A DNA stretch of 64,000 bases from Streptomyces griseus subsp. griseus (lineage in GTDB: Bacteria > Actinomycetota > Actinomycetes > Streptomycetales > Streptomycetaceae): contig NZ_JOJE01000035.1 of NCBI RefSeq assembly GCF_000720255.1, forward strand, positions 11,382 to 75,381, given 5' to 3'. The notes under the pieces were generated by a model. The model worked only from the letters and a program-made list of their open reading frames with translations, did not search any database and was not told the origin of the DNA. Shown here piece after piece: positions 44,643-53,187 of this stretch (within the stretch, counting starts at the first letter, position 1; each line of letters begins with the position of its first letter). Made by a program: the position numbers and the translations under genes.

Positions 44643-45851
44643 ATGACGCAATACATACAGAACCCGGTATTCTGGGCTCTCCTCGTCGTCATCCTTGCCA
44701 CCATCGCGGTCATTGTTCGCCAACGCAGCGCGGCAAAGGCTTTGAGGCAGGAGATCGCGGGGCTCAGAAATCATTATTCCGAGCTCGAGAACCAATACTC
44801 GGAATCCGTCGAGGCGGCACAGGAACGGGCCGAAGAGGCGACGAAAACAGTCCTCAAGTCCGCCATGCGGACCCTTCAAGGTCTCGCCGCGGAACAGCAG
44901 TTGATCGTTTCCAGGCTGCAGAACAAGTACGGTGAGTCGGTGATCCTCCAGGACCTCTTGGAGATCGACCACACGAACTCGCAGTTCGGCCGACGTGCCC
45001 AGTCCATCGCCGTACTGTGCGACGGCTGGCTGGGCCGGCAGCGCGACATCGCCTCGGTCTACGACGTGGTCCGCAGTGCGCAGGGAAGGGTGCGCCACTA
45101 CCGGCGCGTCGAAATTCTCTCCCAGGTCGACTTCGGTATCACCAGCCGCGCCGTCGAACCGGTGGCGCTGGCCCTCGCGGAACTCCTGGACAACGCCACC
45201 AGCTATTCCAGCCCCGACACGGTTGTTGAAATCAACATTCGCACCGTGCCCAAGGGCATTTGCATCGTCGTCGACGACGCCGGCGTCGGCATGAACGACG
45301 AGGAGCGGGCCAAGGCCGAGAAACTCCTTTCCAGCGAGCGCGTCTCTGGCGTCTCCGGGCTCGGCAATCCGCCGCAGTTCGGCTTCGCCGTCATCGGTGT
45401 CCTGTGCGAACGCTTCGGATTCGAGGTGTCCGTGGATTCCAGCTCCCCGTACGGCGGTGTCCGCGCGGTCGTCCTTCTGCCGCACGAGTTGCTCACCGGT
45501 ATGCCGGAGTACAAGGCGCCGGCACCGGCCGTCCCCGCCGTGTCCACCACCGCGCCGGCCGCTTCCGTCCCCCTCCCCGCTCCCACGCCGGACCCCGGCG
45601 GGCCCGAAACCGCGTTGACGGACTCCTCGACCGTCGACGGCCTGCCCAAGCGCCGTCGCAAGCGGCCGATGGCCATCGTGCCGGGCAGCACCGCGGGCAC
45701 GCGCACGTCGGCCCGCTCCGGCGCGGAGACGGCCGCGATCATGGGGGCCTTCCAGCGGGGCACGCGGTCCGGCCGCGCCACGCAGGCGGACACCGCTGAG
45801 CAGACCAGCAGTACACGTGATGCGAGCAGTGAAGGACATGAGGTCTCGTGA
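44643..45851 (+). CDS. cvnA: Conservon sensor-kinase-like protein CvnA
   Basis: A 402-residue membrane protein. One N-terminal transmembrane helix (VFWALLVVILATIAVIV) is followed by a coiled coil (residues about 30-75) and a helical dimerisation region. A histidine-kinase-like ATPase domain follows, with N box ALAELLDNATSYSSPDTVVEI and G1 box DDAGVGM. The last 120 residues are a Pro/Ala-rich tail. CvnA proteins are proposed to act like a receptor for the CvnB-D small-GTPase module. Stop and next start overlap by four bases. GAAGAGAG precedes the ATG. Confidence 0.93.
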   Translation: MTQYIQNPVFWALLVVILATIAVIVRQRSAAKALRQEIAGLRNHYSELENQYSESVEAAQERAEEATKTVLKSAMRTLQGLAAEQQLIVSRLQNKYGESVILQDLLEIDHTNSQFGRRAQSIAVLCDGWLGRQRDIASVYDVVRSAQGRVRHYRRVEILSQVDFGITSRAVEPVALALAELLDNATSYSSPDTVVEINIRTVPKGICIVVDDAGVGMNDEERAKAEKLLSSERVSGVSGLGNPPQFGFAVIGVLCERFGFEVSVDSSSPYGGVRAVVLLPHELLTGMPEYKAPAPAVPAVSTTAPAASVPLPAPTPDPGGPETALTDSSTVDGLPKRRRKRPMAIVPGSTAGTRTSARSGAETAAIMGAFQRGTRSGRATQADTAEQTSSTRDASSEGHEVS

Positions 45852-46249
45852 ACGACGATCTGTCATGGATGCTTGACAGTGCCCTGGAGATCCCCGGCGC
45901 CCTGCACGCGGTTCTGATCTCCGCGGACGGTCTGCTGATGGCCCGGACGCAGGACTTCGGCAAGGACGACGCGGACCGGGTCGCCGCCGGTATGAGCGGC
46001 GTGCAGTCGCTCAGCCGCTCGCTCGGGTTCTTCATCGGCGGAACACGGCACCACTGGCGCCAGACGCTCGTCGAGTTCGACGAGGGCTGGGTTTTCCTGA
46101 TCTCCGCCGGAGAGGGCGCCTACCTCGGTGTCTCCGCCTCCCCGGACGTCGACATGGCGGACATCACCTTCCGGATGCAGCAGCTCGTCGGGCAGCTGGG
46201 CAAGGCCCTGACGACCCCGCCGCGCGAGAACCTCGGCGCGCGCTCATGA
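45848..46249 (+). CDS. cvnB: Roadblock/LC7 protein CvnB
   Basis: A 133-residue roadblock/LC7 domain protein (LSWMLDSALEIPGALHAVLISADGLLMA, ending with ITFRMQQLVGQLGKAL). In conservons it associates with CvnA and is thought to regulate the GTPase CvnD. The gene overlaps both neighbours by four bases, so translation is tightly coupled. Confidence 0.94.
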   Translation: MNDDLSWMLDSALEIPGALHAVLISADGLLMARTQDFGKDDADRVAAGMSGVQSLSRSLGFFIGGTRHHWRQTLVEFDEGWVFLISAGEGAYLGVSASPDVDMADITFRMQQLVGQLGKALTTPPRENLGARS

Positions 46250-46623
46250 CCGGTCCCGACGCGCTGGAGCCCGAGGCCGCCGAATTAGTGCGTCCGTACG
46301 TCATCACCAAGGGCCGGGGCCTGCCCGACGAGGAGCAGCTCTCCCTGATCACCCTGGTCACTGCCGCGGCCGACCACCAGCAGCGTCCGACCCGGCTCTC
46401 GCCCGAGGAGCAGAACCTGCTGGACCTCTGCTCGGCGGGCTACCTCTCGGTCGCCGAGGTCGCCGGACACACCCGGCTGCCGCTGGGCGTGGTGAAGATC
46501 CTGCTCTCCGCCCTCACCGAAGCCGGCTACCTCATCACCCGGCCGCCCGTCCAGCGGGCTCCGCTCGCCGACAAACAGATCCTCGAGGAGGTGCTGAATG
46601 GTCTCAGGGCCAAGTTTGGATGA
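46246..46623 (+). CDS. cvnC: DUF742 protein CvnC with a TTA codon
   Basis: A 125-residue DUF742 protein with an embedded winged-helix-like region (YLSVAEVAGHTRLPLGVVKILLSALTEAGYLITR). Leucine 14 (AAELVRPY) is encoded by TTA at 46285-46287. In Streptomyces TTA codons need the bldA tRNA, so full translation of this gene, and of the coupled cvnD, may be confined to late growth. It overlaps cvnD by 26 bp. Confidence 0.93.
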   Translation: MTGPDALEPEAAELVRPYVITKGRGLPDEEQLSLITLVTAAADHQQRPTRLSPEEQNLLDLCSAGYLSVAEVAGHTRLPLGVVKILLSALTEAGYLITRPPVQRAPLADKQILEEVLNGLRAKFG

Positions 46624-47191
46624 GCAGGACTACGTCCGTGACGGGGCGACGCAGACGGCGGTGAAGATCCTGGTCGTCGGGCACTTCGCGGTGGGCAAGA
46701 CCACGTTCATCGGAGCGATCTCCGAGATCACCCCGTTGTCCACCGAGGAGACGATGACCCGGGCCGGGGAGTCGTTCGACGACCTCAAGGGCGTGCGGGG
46801 CAAGACCACCACCACGGTGGCCATGGACTTCGGCCGCCTGACCATCAACGAACGGGTCGTGCTGTACCTGTTCGGTACGCCCGGCCAGCAGCGGTTCGTG
46901 CAGATGTGGGAGGACATGGCGCGCGGCGCGCTCGGGGCGCTGGTGCTGGTCGACCCCGAGCGGCTCGCGGACTCCTTCGGCGTCATCGACCTGATCGAGC
47001 AGTACGGGCTCGACTACGCCATCGCCGTCAACCGCTTCGACGGCACACCGCTTCGCGAGGAGAGGGCGCTGCGCGAAGCACTGGACCTGCTCGACGACAC
47101 GCCCGTCGTGGTCTGCGATGCGCGCGACGAGAAGTCGTCGGCGGACGCACTGATCACCCTCGTCCGCTATTTGCTGGAACGCGCTCACTAG
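46598..47191 (+). CDS. cvnD: Conservon small GTPase CvnD
   Basis: A 197-residue Ras-like GTPase of the MglA/CvnD type. P-loop GHFAVGKTTFIG, switch II FGTPGQQRF (Gly-Thr-Pro instead of Asp-Thr-Pro) and the guanine-specificity motif AVNRFDG are visible. It should cycle between GTP and GDP under control of CvnB. The ATG at 46598 with GAGGTGCTGA upstream is preferred, and the reading MVSGPSLDEQDYVRDGATQTAVKILVVG is typical of conservon GTPases. Confidence 0.94.
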   Translation: MVSGPSLDEQDYVRDGATQTAVKILVVGHFAVGKTTFIGAISEITPLSTEETMTRAGESFDDLKGVRGKTTTTVAMDFGRLTINERVVLYLFGTPGQQRFVQMWEDMARGALGALVLVDPERLADSFGVIDLIEQYGLDYAIAVNRFDGTPLREERALREALDLLDDTPVVVCDARDEKSSADALITLVRYLLERAH

Positions 47192-47199
47192 GAGCAAGC

Positions 47200-48552
47200 A
47201 TGGACGCTCAACCCACCGCCCCCGTGCCCCCGCCCGGCTGCCCGGCCCACCACACCGGCGCCCGAGTGCCACTGTACGGTCCGGAGTTCGCGGCCGATCC
47301 GCAGGCCTACTACGCCTATCTGCGCCACTATGGGCCGGCCGCACCAGTGGAGCTCTCCCCCGGGGTGGAGGCGACCCTGGTCACGGACTACACGGCGGCG
47401 CTCCAACTCCTGCAGGACTCCAGCTCCTTCCGCAAGGACGCCCGTCGCTGGCGGGACTTCAACGATGGCAAGGTGAGCCCGGACAGCCCGGTCTTCCCCC
47501 TGCTCGCCTACCGGCCCAACTGCATGTTCAGCGACGGCGCCGAACACCTGAGGTTGCGCCAGGCAGTCACCGACAGCATGGCCCGCGTCGACTCGCGCCT
47601 GCTCGGACAGAGCACCGAGCGCATCTCCGACTACCTCATCTCCCAGTTCAGTGCCCGTGGTTCGGCCGACCTGCTCGGTGACTACGCCAAGCAGCTGCCG
47701 CTGTTCGTGCTCAACGACCTCTTCGGCTGCACCGCGGACATCGGCGACCGGGTGCTCTTCGGCATCTCCGGCATGTTCGACGGCACCAACGCCGACAAGG
47801 CCGCCCAGGTGCTGTTCCAGGCGGTCGGTGAACTGGTGGCGCTGAAGCGGAGCAAGCCCGGTGAGGACGTCACCTCCTGGCTGATGCAGCACGAGGCCCG
47901 CCTCAACGACGAGGAGATGGTCCACCAGCTCTCCCTGCTCCTGGGCTCCGGTGTCCAGCCCCTGTGCAACCTGATCGGCAACACCCTGCACCGGCTGCTC
48001 ACCGACGACCGCTACGCCTACAAGGGCGGCCTGATCGAGGAAGCCCTCGACGACACGCTGTGGGACAACCCGCCCATGGCGAACTACGCGCCGCACTACC
48101 CGGCGGCCGACATGGAGTTCGCCGGCCAGAAGCTGGCGGCGGGCGACCTGGTCGTGGTCAGCTTCGCGGCGGCCAACACCGGCCCCGCACTGACCGCGGC
48201 GCGCCAGGCGGGCAGCAACCGTGCCCACCTGTCCTGGAGCGCGGGCCCGCACGCCTGCCCGTCCAAGGAGCCCGTCCGCCACATCACCGTCACGGCCCTG
48301 GAGCACCTGCTCAACCGGCTCCCCGACGTCGAACTCGCCGTACCGTCGGACAGCCTGACCTGGCGGCAGGGCCCCTTCCACCGCGCACTGGCCCAACTTC
48401 CCGTCCGCTTCACGCCGGTTCAGGCGGCGCGACGCCCGACGGCACCGGCTCGGACGGACGCACCCGCGCCCACCGCGCACACCGACGGAGGCGGTCGCAA
48501 GGCCGAACGGTCCGGCCGCTGGAGCCAGTTCCTGACCTGGCTGACGAGGTGA
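47200..48552 (+). CDS. Conservon-associated cytochrome P450 (CYP157-like, no ExxR motif)
   Basis: A 450-residue P450-fold protein. The heme-binding region HLSWSAGPHACPSKEP contains the Cys ligand (about residue 353), though the usual Phe is Trp and the residue after Cys is Pro. The K-helix, where almost every P450 has ExxR, reads EALDDTLWD (Glu281, Asp284), so the Arg is missing. The I-helix Thr is also not evident (LGSGVQPLCN). Absence of ExxR is the known hallmark of the conservon-linked CYP157 family. The last 45 residues are a polar tail. It starts nine bases after cvnD with GGAGC as ribosome-binding site, so it belongs to the operon. Confidence 0.9.
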   Translation: MDAQPTAPVPPPGCPAHHTGARVPLYGPEFAADPQAYYAYLRHYGPAAPVELSPGVEATLVTDYTAALQLLQDSSSFRKDARRWRDFNDGKVSPDSPVFPLLAYRPNCMFSDGAEHLRLRQAVTDSMARVDSRLLGQSTERISDYLISQFSARGSADLLGDYAKQLPLFVLNDLFGCTADIGDRVLFGISGMFDGTNADKAAQVLFQAVGELVALKRSKPGEDVTSWLMQHEARLNDEEMVHQLSLLLGSGVQPLCNLIGNTLHRLLTDDRYAYKGGLIEEALDDTLWDNPPMANYAPHYPAADMEFAGQKLAAGDLVVVSFAAANTGPALTAARQAGSNRAHLSWSAGPHACPSKEPVRHITVTALEHLLNRLPDVELAVPSDSLTWRQGPFHRALAQLPVRFTPVQAARRPTAPARTDAPAPTAHTDGGGRKAERSGRWSQFLTWLTR

Positions 48553-48655
48553 TCCTCGCAACACCCCGCCAACTCCCGTGGACTGCATGAAGTTTCAACC
48601 GCAGGGGTAGTGAGCAACGCGGTATCCGTGTTGATTACGAGGCAAAGGAGGTGTC

Positions 48656-48850
48656 GTGGACCACATATCCACCGACGCCGCTTTCGTTCGGTACGCGACC
48701 GTGTTGCTCCGCCCCCGCCCCCACATATCCGGGGGGCGTGCGAACGCCCCCTCCTCCCGGGACCAACTCCACAGATCCACAAGCGAGATACCCGCCTTCG
48801 TAGGCGGGTATCTTCATGTGCGCCCCCGCACCCTGCGGGAGGGGCGGTGA
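48656..48850 (+). CDS. Small ORF coupled to the prenyltransferase gene (leader peptide candidate)
   Basis: A 64-codon frame starting with GTG at 48656 directly after a near-perfect Shine-Dalgarno (AAAGGAGGTG). It ends in TGA that overlaps the GTG start of the prenyltransferase by four bases (GTGA at 48847-48850). The peptide (starting MDHISTDAAFVRYATVLLRP) is basic and has no recognisable domain. Two strong hairpins lie inside it, at 48732-48751 and 48786-48813. It could be a leader peptide that couples or conditions translation of the prenyltransferase, or a precursor peptide. It could also be chance. Confidence 0.45.
   Translation: MDHISTDAAFVRYATVLLRPRPHISGGRANAPSSRDQLHRSTSEIPAFVGGYLHVRPRTLREGR
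48661..48845 (+). promoter_or_regulatory. Structured leader with repeats before the prenyltransferase gene
   Basis: Three copies of CCACATATCC or a close variant lie at 48661-48670, 48721-48730 and 48769-48778. GGGGGCGT-GCGA-ACGCCCCC (48732-48751) and AGATACCCGCC/GGCGGGTATCT (48786-48813) form strong hairpins. A third small stem CCCGCA/TGCGGG would bury part of the GGGAGGGG ribosome-binding site of the prenyltransferase. The arrangement looks like an attenuation or translational control region. Confidence 0.5.
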
Positions 48851-50001
48851 CCGAATCCCGGTTCGACGAGGCGACGCCTTCCGGGGCACTGACGCTTTCG
48901 ACACTCGGCGGACACGCTGCGGGCCAGTTGCTGCGCCTGTGCGACATCGCGGGACTGGACACGGCCGTCGCCGGGTCCTACGCCCAGACGATGACCGACG
49001 TCCTGGGCCCGGTGGCAGAACGGCCGCTGGACCTGCCGCCGCCCACCCCCACCTTCCTCTCCGACGACCAGACCCCCGTGGAGTTCTCGCTCTCCTTCCT
49101 GCCGGGCGCGGCCCCCTCGCTGCGCGTGCTGCTGGAGCCGGGGTACGGAGCCGCGGGCCTGACACAGAACGGCCGTACCGGACTGCGCGTCATCCGGGAG
49201 ATGGCCCGGCGCTGGGACTTCAGCACCGACCGGCTCGACGAGCTGGAGGACCTGTTCTTCCCCGCCTCCCCACAGGGCCCGTTGACCCTGTGGTGCGCGC
49301 TGGAGCTGAGGCCCGGCGGCATCCCGAAGGTCAAGGTGTACCTCAACCCCGCCGCCTCCGGGGCGGAACGTTCCGCCGGCACACTCCGGGAGGCGCTGAC
49401 CCGGCTCGGCCACCCGGAGGCCTTCGACTCCCTGCCCCCGGCCGCGGGCTACCCCTTCCTCGCCCTGGACCTCGGCGACTGGGAATCACCGCGGGTCAAG
49501 GTGTACGTCAGCCACCCGAACCTCGCCGCCACCGAGGCGGGCCTGCTCTCCCGGGCGAACGCCGGCCCCTTGCCGACGGAGGTCGAGGAGTTCTTCCGTA
49601 CCGCCGCCGGACTCGACACCGACGCCGCCGACGGGGCCGACGTACGGCTCGACCGGCGGCCCGTCCTGACCTGTCACTCCTTCACCGACACGGCGAGCGG
49701 CACGCCGACCGGGTTCACGCTCCACATCCCGGTCCGTGACTACGTACGCCACGACGGCGAGGCCCTGGCACGCGCCGAGAGCCTGCTGCTGCGGTACGGC
49801 GTCGATCCCGCACCGCTCGGCCGGTCACTGTCCGCCGTCACCGCACGCCGGCCCGAGGACGGGGTCGGCCTCATCGCCTACCTCGCCCTCGCCCACCAGC
49901 AGGGCCGGCCGCCGAGGGTGACCGCGTACATCTCCTCCGAGGCCTACGCCGTCCGGCCGCCCGCCGTTGTGGAGTCGCCGCGGGCCGAAGCCGTGGGGTG
50001 A
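48847..50001 (+). CDS. Aromatic (indole) prenyltransferase, DMATS type
   Basis: A 384-residue DMATS-type prenyltransferase with the ABBA-barrel pattern. The beta strands carry the conserved basic residues that bind the diphosphate: EFSLSFLPGAAPSLRVLLEP, IPKVKVYLNP, ESPRVKVYVSHP and PPRVTAYISSEAY. No DDxxD motif is present, as expected. The likely reaction is dimethylallylation of tryptophan or a derivative. The S. coelicolor pair SCO7467/SCO7468 (prenyltransferase and flavin monooxygenase) makes 5-dimethylallylindole-3-acetonitrile and is the closest precedent for this gene and its convergent neighbour. GTG 48847 has GGGAGGGG upstream. Confidence 0.9.
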   Translation: MTESRFDEATPSGALTLSTLGGHAAGQLLRLCDIAGLDTAVAGSYAQTMTDVLGPVAERPLDLPPPTPTFLSDDQTPVEFSLSFLPGAAPSLRVLLEPGYGAAGLTQNGRTGLRVIREMARRWDFSTDRLDELEDLFFPASPQGPLTLWCALELRPGGIPKVKVYLNPAASGAERSAGTLREALTRLGHPEAFDSLPPAAGYPFLALDLGDWESPRVKVYVSHPNLAATEAGLLSRANAGPLPTEVEEFFRTAAGLDTDAADGADVRLDRRPVLTCHSFTDTASGTPTGFTLHIPVRDYVRHDGEALARAESLLLRYGVDPAPLGRSLSAVTARRPEDGVGLIAYLALAHQQGRPPRVTAYISSEAYAVRPPAVVESPRAEAVG

Positions 50002-50026
50002 CACACCCCGGGGCATGATGCCGACG

Positions 50027-50072
50027 CTCCCGGTGAATGGACCCCCGTCAGGGCGACTCCGTTCACCAGGAG
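50027..50072. terminator. Hairpin between convergent prenyltransferase and monooxygenase genes
   Basis: A 15-nt arm at 50027-50041 pairs with 50058-50072, with 13 Watson-Crick pairs, around a 16-nt loop. It lies 25 bp after the prenyltransferase stop and about 70 bp after the monooxygenase stop. Confidence 0.6.
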
Positions 50073-50143
50073 CCTCGTGAGCCAGGGGCGACCGTACGGC
50101 GCCGTGGGCGTGCGGCCCTGGCCCCCCGGACGGGCCGGCCCGG

Positions 50144-51499
50144 CTACTCGTCCCGCAGCTCCCGCAGATAGGGCGCGACGTCGACCTGGATGGACGCGCC
50201 CTCCGCCGCTCCGTAGCGGCCGGTGATGCCGCTCAGGTACGTGCTGATCTCCTTGCGCATGACCTCCGGGGTCGGCAGGACCGCCTCGCCGTCGACGATC
50301 CGCGCGATCCAGCGCGCCTGCGCCTCCACGAGCCGCGTGATGGCGCCCACGGGACGGACCAGGCCGACGAAGTGCAGACCGGGGTGACCGGGCGCGACGA
50401 CCCGCTTGTACAGCTCGACCGCCCCCTGCGGACCGGCCGGGACCCCGGCGGGCAGGAAGGGGAAGGACATGCGGAAGCCGGTGCAGTAGACGACGGTGTC
50501 GGCCTGCGTGGAGGTGCCGTCGGTGAACACCACCCGGTCGCCGTCGAACGACTCGACGGCGGGCTTCGGGGTGACGGCGCCGTGCCGGATGCGGCTGAGG
50601 ATCTCGTCCGAGATGGTCACGGCCGAGGAGAAGATCGGGTGGTCCGGCTCGGGCAGGCCGTAGTCGCCCAGCCGGCCCCGCGCGACCATCAGGGCCTGCT
50701 CCACGAAACGGCGCTGCTCCGCGAAGGACATCCGGGTCCACCACGGGGCGTCGGCGATCTCGTCGACGGAGACGCCGAAGAGTTGCTTGGGGACGATGTG
50801 CAGTCCCCGGCGCACGGACAGCACGGTGTGCGCGGCGTGCCGGGAGAGGTCGGCGGCGATGTCGACCGCCGACGCCCCGAGACCCACGACGACGACACGT
50901 CTCCCGGCGAAGTCGGTGCCGTCCCGGTAGTCGAGGGAATGGAGAATCGTTCCCTCGAAGGAGTCGGAGCCCGGCGGCAGGGGATCCGGCAGCGCGGGAT
51001 CCGTGTTGTGGCCGGAGGCGACGAGCACATGGGCGAAGGAACGCGAGGTCACCGCGCCGTCCGCGTCCCGGCTGGTGACCGTCCACGTCCCGGCGGGCTC
51101 CTGCCGTACGGACACCACTTCGGTGCGGAGTTCGACGCTCGGCAGGATGCCGGCCCACTCGGCGAAGGACCGCAGATAGGCGGCGACCGCGTCGTGCCGG
51201 GGATAGAGGGGGTAGGAGTCGGGCATCGGGAAGGCGGAGTACGCGGTGAGCTGCTTGGCCGTGTTGAGGTGCAGCGACAGGTACCCCGGGCCGGGTTCGC
51301 CCGCCTGCGGCCGGCGCCAGATGCCTCCGACGTCGGGCGCCTTCTCCAGGCAGACGAACTCGATGCCTCTGACCGCGAGGGCGTGCGCCGCCGCCAGGCC
51401 GGACAGGCCCGTGCCTATGACGCACACCGCCGCAGCGGATGACTTGCCCAAAACTCCCCCACAGGACGCCTCTTGATCCTTCCGGCATTGACTGCCCAT
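50144..51499 (-). CDS. Flavin-containing monooxygenase
   Basis: A 451-residue group B flavoprotein monooxygenase. The FAD motif [18 protein letters not shown], the FMO-like segment [14 protein letters not shown] and the NADPH motif [20 protein letters not shown] are all present. In the S. coelicolor SCO7467/7468 pathway an FMO oxidises the prenylated amino acid to an aldoxime/nitrile, and this gene probably does the same. It is convergent with the prenyltransferase gene. A TTG at 51451 preceded by GGGGGAG is a good alternative start, much closer to the FAD motif. Confidence 0.9.
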   Translation of the reverse strand: MGSQCRKDQEASCGGVLGKSSAAAVCVIGTGLSGLAAAHALAVRGIEFVCLEKAPDVGGIWRRPQAGEPGPGYLSLHLNTAKQLTAYSAFPMPDSYPLYPRHDAVAAYLRSFAEWAGILPSVELRTEVVSVRQEPAGTWTVTSRDADGAVTSRSFAHVLVASGHNTDPALPDPLPPGSDSFEGTILHSLDYRDGTDFAGRRVVVVGLGASAVDIAADLSRHAAHTVLSVRRGLHIVPKQLFGVSVDEIADAPWWTRMSFAEQRRFVEQALMVARGRLGDYGLPEPDHPIFSSAVTISDEILSRIRHGAVTPKPAVESFDGDRVVFTDGTSTQADTVVYCTGFRMSFPFLPAGVPAGPQGAVELYKRVVAPGHPGLHFVGLVRPVGAITRLVEAQARWIARIVDGEAVLPTPEVMRKEISTYLSGITGRYGAAEGASIQVDVAPYLRELRDE

Positions 51500-51612
51500 C
51501 CGCCCCTCGCCTCACACCAGACGAGTGCTGCATCACAGGCGTGGCGGTCGGGGAGGGGAGGACCCGGCGTCGTAGCAGGGGGAGGAAGGGGACCGGCCGA
51601 AGCCAGGGACGC

Positions 51613-52308
51613 TCAGCCGAGCTTCTTCAGGAGTTCCGTGGCGAGGGGGGCGGAGGAGGCGGGGTTCTGGCCGGTGACGAGGTTCCGGTCGACGATCACA
51701 TACGGCGCCCACGGCTCGCCCACCTGCACGTCGACGCCCGCCGACGTCAGCCGGTCCTGGAGCAGCCACTTCGCCCGGTCGGCCAGACCGGCCTGCGTCT
51801 CCTCGGCGTTGGTGAACGCGGCCACCCGGTAACCGGCGAAGGCGTTCGTGCCGTCCTCCTTCTCGGCGGCCAGCATCGCGGCGGGAGCGTGGCACACCAC
51901 GCCCAGCGGCTTGCCCGACTCCAGCGCGTCGACGAGCAGCCTGCCGGAGACGGCGTCGACTGCCAGGTCCTCCATGGGGCCGTGGCCACCCGGGTAGAAC
52001 ACGGCGGCGTAGTCGTCGAGCCGCACGTCCTCCAGCCGGAGCGGCTGCCGCAGCTCCGTCATCCCGGCGAGCACCCCGGCGACCCGGTCGGCGTTGTCCT
52101 GACCGCCGTTCACCTCCGCGGCGAGACTGCCCTTGTCCACGGTCGGGACGACCCCGCCCGGCGTGGCGACGACGATCTCGTGTCCGGCGGCCTTGAACGC
52201 CTCGTACGGGGCGACGGCCTCCTCGGCCCAGAAGCCGGTGGGGTGCTGGGTGCCGTCGGCGAGCGTCCAGTGGTCGGCGCCGGTCATCACGAAGAGGATC
52301 TTCGACAT
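51613..52308 (-). CDS. DJ-1/PfpI family protein (Hsp31-like)
   Basis: A 231-residue class I glutamine-amidotransferase-like protein. The nucleophilic elbow GVVCHAPAAML carries the catalytic Cys-His, and the partner Glu lies in TGFWAEEAVAPYEAF. This combination resembles Hsp31/glyoxalase III and related stress proteins that act on methylglyoxal-type aldehydes or damaged proteins. GAGAAAAACC precedes the ATG. It stands upstream of the FMO gene in the same orientation but 113 bp away, without a clear link. Confidence 0.92.
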   Translation of the reverse strand: MSKILFVMTGADHWTLADGTQHPTGFWAEEAVAPYEAFKAAGHEIVVATPGGVVPTVDKGSLAAEVNGGQDNADRVAGVLAGMTELRQPLRLEDVRLDDYAAVFYPGGHGPMEDLAVDAVSGRLLVDALESGKPLGVVCHAPAAMLAAEKEDGTNAFAGYRVAAFTNAEETQAGLADRAKWLLQDRLTSAGVDVQVGEPWAPYVIVDRNLVTGQNPASSAPLATELLKKLG

Positions 52309-52448
52309 GGTTTTTCTCCGAGTCGTTCGAAAATGGTGGGGGGAGGCCGACGTTACTCCCTCGACCCCAGGGGCACCGATCCGTGGCCGGGGCAGGGCCC
52401 GCCGGGAACCCTGGCGTGACGTGCGTACGCGAGCCGTTGGTAGGGGCG

Positions 52449-53147
52449 TCACGCCCCGGCGGCCCACAACCCCCGTACGTGGCCCAGGTGTCGGCTCATG
52501 ACCTCGCGCACCGCCCGCTCGTCGCGGGCCAGCAGCGCGTCCAGGAGCTCCAGGTGCTCCTCCGCCGAGGCCAGCAGACGGCCCGCCTCAAGGAGGGCGG
52601 TGAGCCCGTAGAGCCGGGAGCGGCCGCGCAGGTCGCGGACGACCTCGACGAGGTGGGTGTTGCCGGCCAGGGCCAGCAGGCCCAGGTGAAAGCGGGTGTC
52701 GGCCTCCACGTACGCGATGAGGTCACCGGCCACCGCCGCGGCGACGATCTCCCGCGCGGCCGGGCGCAGCGCCTCCAGCGAGACCGGGTCGGCCGTCGCT
52801 GTCAGCCCCAGGACGGTCGGGATCTCGATGAGCGCCCGGATGTGCGTGTACTCGTCGAGCTGCTTCTCCGAGACCGCCGTGACCCGGAACCCCTTGTTGG
52901 GGACCGTGTCGACCAGCCCCTCCTTCGCGAGATCCAGCATTGCCTCGCGCACCGGTGTCGCCGAGACGCCGAAGCGCGCGGCGAGCCCCGGCGCCGAATA
53001 CACCTCGCCCGGCCGCAGTTCACCCGCGATCAGCGCGGCGCGCAGTGCGTCGGCGACCCGCTCGCGGTAGCTGCTGCGGCGGCCGCCCAGCCGGGGCAGG
53101 GCGGGAGCGGCGGCAGGCGACGTGCTGCTGCTGCGCTGGGCGGCCAT
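52449..53147 (-). CDS. GntR-family regulator (FCD subfamily) of the hydroxyproline cluster
   Basis: A 232-residue regulator with an N-terminal winged helix (GEVYSAPGLAARFGVSATPVREAMLDLAKEGLV) and a C-terminal FCD ligand domain (DTRFHLGLLALAGN...). AAGGAGACATCC precedes the ATG at 53147. It lies 40 bp downstream of the epimerase gene in the same orientation and is the probable regulator of the hydroxyproline genes. The candidate operators are the identical 13-bp motifs at 55183 and 58054. Confidence 0.92.
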   Translation of the reverse strand: MAAQRSSSTSPAAAPALPRLGGRRSSYRERVADALRAALIAGELRPGEVYSAPGLAARFGVSATPVREAMLDLAKEGLVDTVPNKGFRVTAVSEKQLDEYTHIRALIEIPTVLGLTATADPVSLEALRPAAREIVAAAVAGDLIAYVEADTRFHLGLLALAGNTHLVEVVRDLRGRSRLYGLTALLEAGRLLASAEEHLELLDALLARDERAVREVMSRHLGHVRGLWAAGA

Positions 53148-53187
53148 GGATGTCTCCTTGAAGCGGGATGGGAAAGGATCACGAGGT

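Noticed and set aside
48587..48610. Seven-residue ORF (MKFQPQG) after the P450 gene as a minimal RiPP precursor
   Set aside because: It has no good ribosome-binding site and lacks the aromatic crosslinking residues seen in P450-modified short peptides such as biarylitides.
48595..48780. Minus-strand frame with three repeats of the type VDMW/PDMW/VDLW, suggestive of a Trp-rich precursor peptide
   Set aside because: The repeats reflect the CCACATATCC-like DNA repeats on the other strand; there is no clear ribosome-binding site and the frame opposes the operon. Kept only as a DNA repeat.
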